Shown here piece after piece: positions 5,985 through 6,280 of a DNA stretch of 6,280 nt. Source of the stretch: an uncultured Lachnospiraceae bacterium (lineage in GTDB: Bacteria; Bacillota; Clostridia; Lachnospirales; Lachnospiraceae); assembly GCA_910584785.1 (NCBI GenBank), contig CAJUDX010000115.1:1-6280 (forward strand). Direction: 5' to 3'. Numbering within the stretch: position 1 is the first letter of the stretch; every line of letters begins with the position of its first letter. The notes below the pieces were generated by a model that was not told the DNA's origin, made no database searches, and saw only the letters and a program-made list of their open reading frames with translations. The translations under genes were made by a program, and so were the position numbers.

Positions 5985-6105
5985 TTATAGATGAAATTGG
6001 AAAAAATTTCAAGGGAAAAAGTGAATAAAAAGTCGAAAATAATGCTAATTCTTTATTTTTGTAACTATTCACCAAAAAATATTAAAAAAAATCAAAATTT
6101 CCTAC

Positions 6106-6134
6106 TACACAAAATAGGATTTATCGTGTATAAT
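6106..6134 (+). promoter_or_regulatory. Promoter for tRNA-Ser
   Basis: A perfect -10 box TATAAT (6129-6134) has TACACA (6106-6111) 17 bp upstream, matching the -35 consensus at four of six positions. Transcription would start near 6141, about 48 nt before the mature tRNA, leaving a short 5' leader for RNase P removal. Confidence 0.6.
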
Positions 6135-6188
6135 GAAAATGTTGCAGTAAAAAATGGTGGTTGCCTTAACGCATCCGTCAAAGAATCA

Positions 6189-6278
6189 GGAGACGTAGCG
6201 AAGCGGCCGTAACGCGGCGCACTCGAAATGCGTTTATCGGTTCATCCCGGTACGAGGGTTCGAATCCCTCCGTCTCCG
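6189..6278 (+). tRNA. tRNA-Ser (anticodon CGA)
   Basis: A complete 90-nt class II cloverleaf that decodes UCG. The acceptor arms GGAGACG (6189-6195) and CGTCTCC (6271-6277) pair perfectly, with G6278 as discriminator. The D stem is GCG (6198-6200) with CGC (6213-6215). The anticodon stem GCGCA (6217-6221) with TGCGT (6229-6233) has one G-U pair and encloses the loop CTCGAAA, anticodon CGA at 6224-6226. The long variable arm folds as TATCGG with CCGGTA (one G-U pair), typical of tRNA-Ser. The T arm is GAGGG-TTCGAAT-CCCTC. CCA is not encoded; TT follows, so it must be added by tRNA nucleotidyltransferase. Confidence 0.97.
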
Positions 6279-6280
6279 TT

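Larger units (their letters stand above)
5668..6188. other. A/T-rich intergenic region between the DUF5688 gene and tRNA-Ser
   Basis: These 521 bases hold no confident protein gene. Contents from left to right are the DUF5688 ribosome binding site, an 11-bp palindrome CTGATAATCAG (5723-5733), a 10-bp palindrome TTATGCATAA (5778-5787), and inverted arms ATGCCTG/CAGGCAT (5863-5869 and 5889-5895). A 27-codon mini-ORF, a 16-bp palindrome and the tRNA promoter follow. From 5971 to 6120 I count 119 A/T of 150 bases. A 73-codon frame starting at 5991 runs through this stretch and into the tRNA; its Lys/Asn-rich product reflects base composition, so I do not call it. Confidence 0.6.

Noticed and set aside
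5991..6212. 73-codon plus-strand ORF overlapping the tRNA
   Set aside because: It is Lys/Asn-rich because of A/T content, covers the tRNA promoter and runs into tRNA-Ser.

Overview
The window looks like chromosomal DNA from a Firmicute of class Clostridia, most likely a gut-type Lachnospiraceae relative. Three things point there: clostridial-type UvrB and FeoA/FeoB proteins, a protein of the DUF5688 type that I know mainly from Lachnospiraceae, and strong AGGAG/GGAGG ribosome binding sites. The family assignment rests on recognising protein patterns, not on a search.

Layout from left to right. Positions 1-1769 hold the 3' part of uvrB (plus strand); its first ~74 codons, including the Walker A motif, lie outside the window. 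Three bases after its stop codon a near-consensus vegetative promoter (TTGACT, 17-bp spacer, TACAAT) begins. It should drive a ~140-nt leader and the ferrous-iron uptake operon feoA-feoB (1948-4214), whose genes overlap by 4 bp. The leader contains crossing inverted repeats and a possible 33-codon upstream ORF ending 7 nt before feoA.

Positions 4215-4692 form a gene-poor, repeat-rich block. It has an 11-bp perfect stem with T-tracts in its loop just after feoB (probable terminator region), a second hairpin, and then a perfect 108-bp tandem repeat (two identical full copies plus a 14-bp start of a third), each unit carrying two perfect inverted repeats. The next stretch is an open frame continuous with the DUF5688 gene past its stop. 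I think 4329 to about 4720 is a composite intergenic repeat element abutting or capturing the 3' end of that gene.

Positions 4693-5667 (minus strand) encode a 324-aa DUF5688-type protein of unknown function, convergent with feoAB. Positions 5668-6188 are A/T-rich and have no confident protein gene, but contain a 16-bp perfect palindrome, a 27-codon mini-ORF and a tRNA promoter. The window ends with a complete class II tRNA-Ser with anticodon CGA (6189-6278).

Functionally this is DNA repair (UvrB), Fe(II) import (FeoAB), an uncharacterised protein and translation (tRNA-Ser). The genes have no evident shared pathway. The least explained parts are the 108-bp repeat with its flanking open frame and the feoAB leader.
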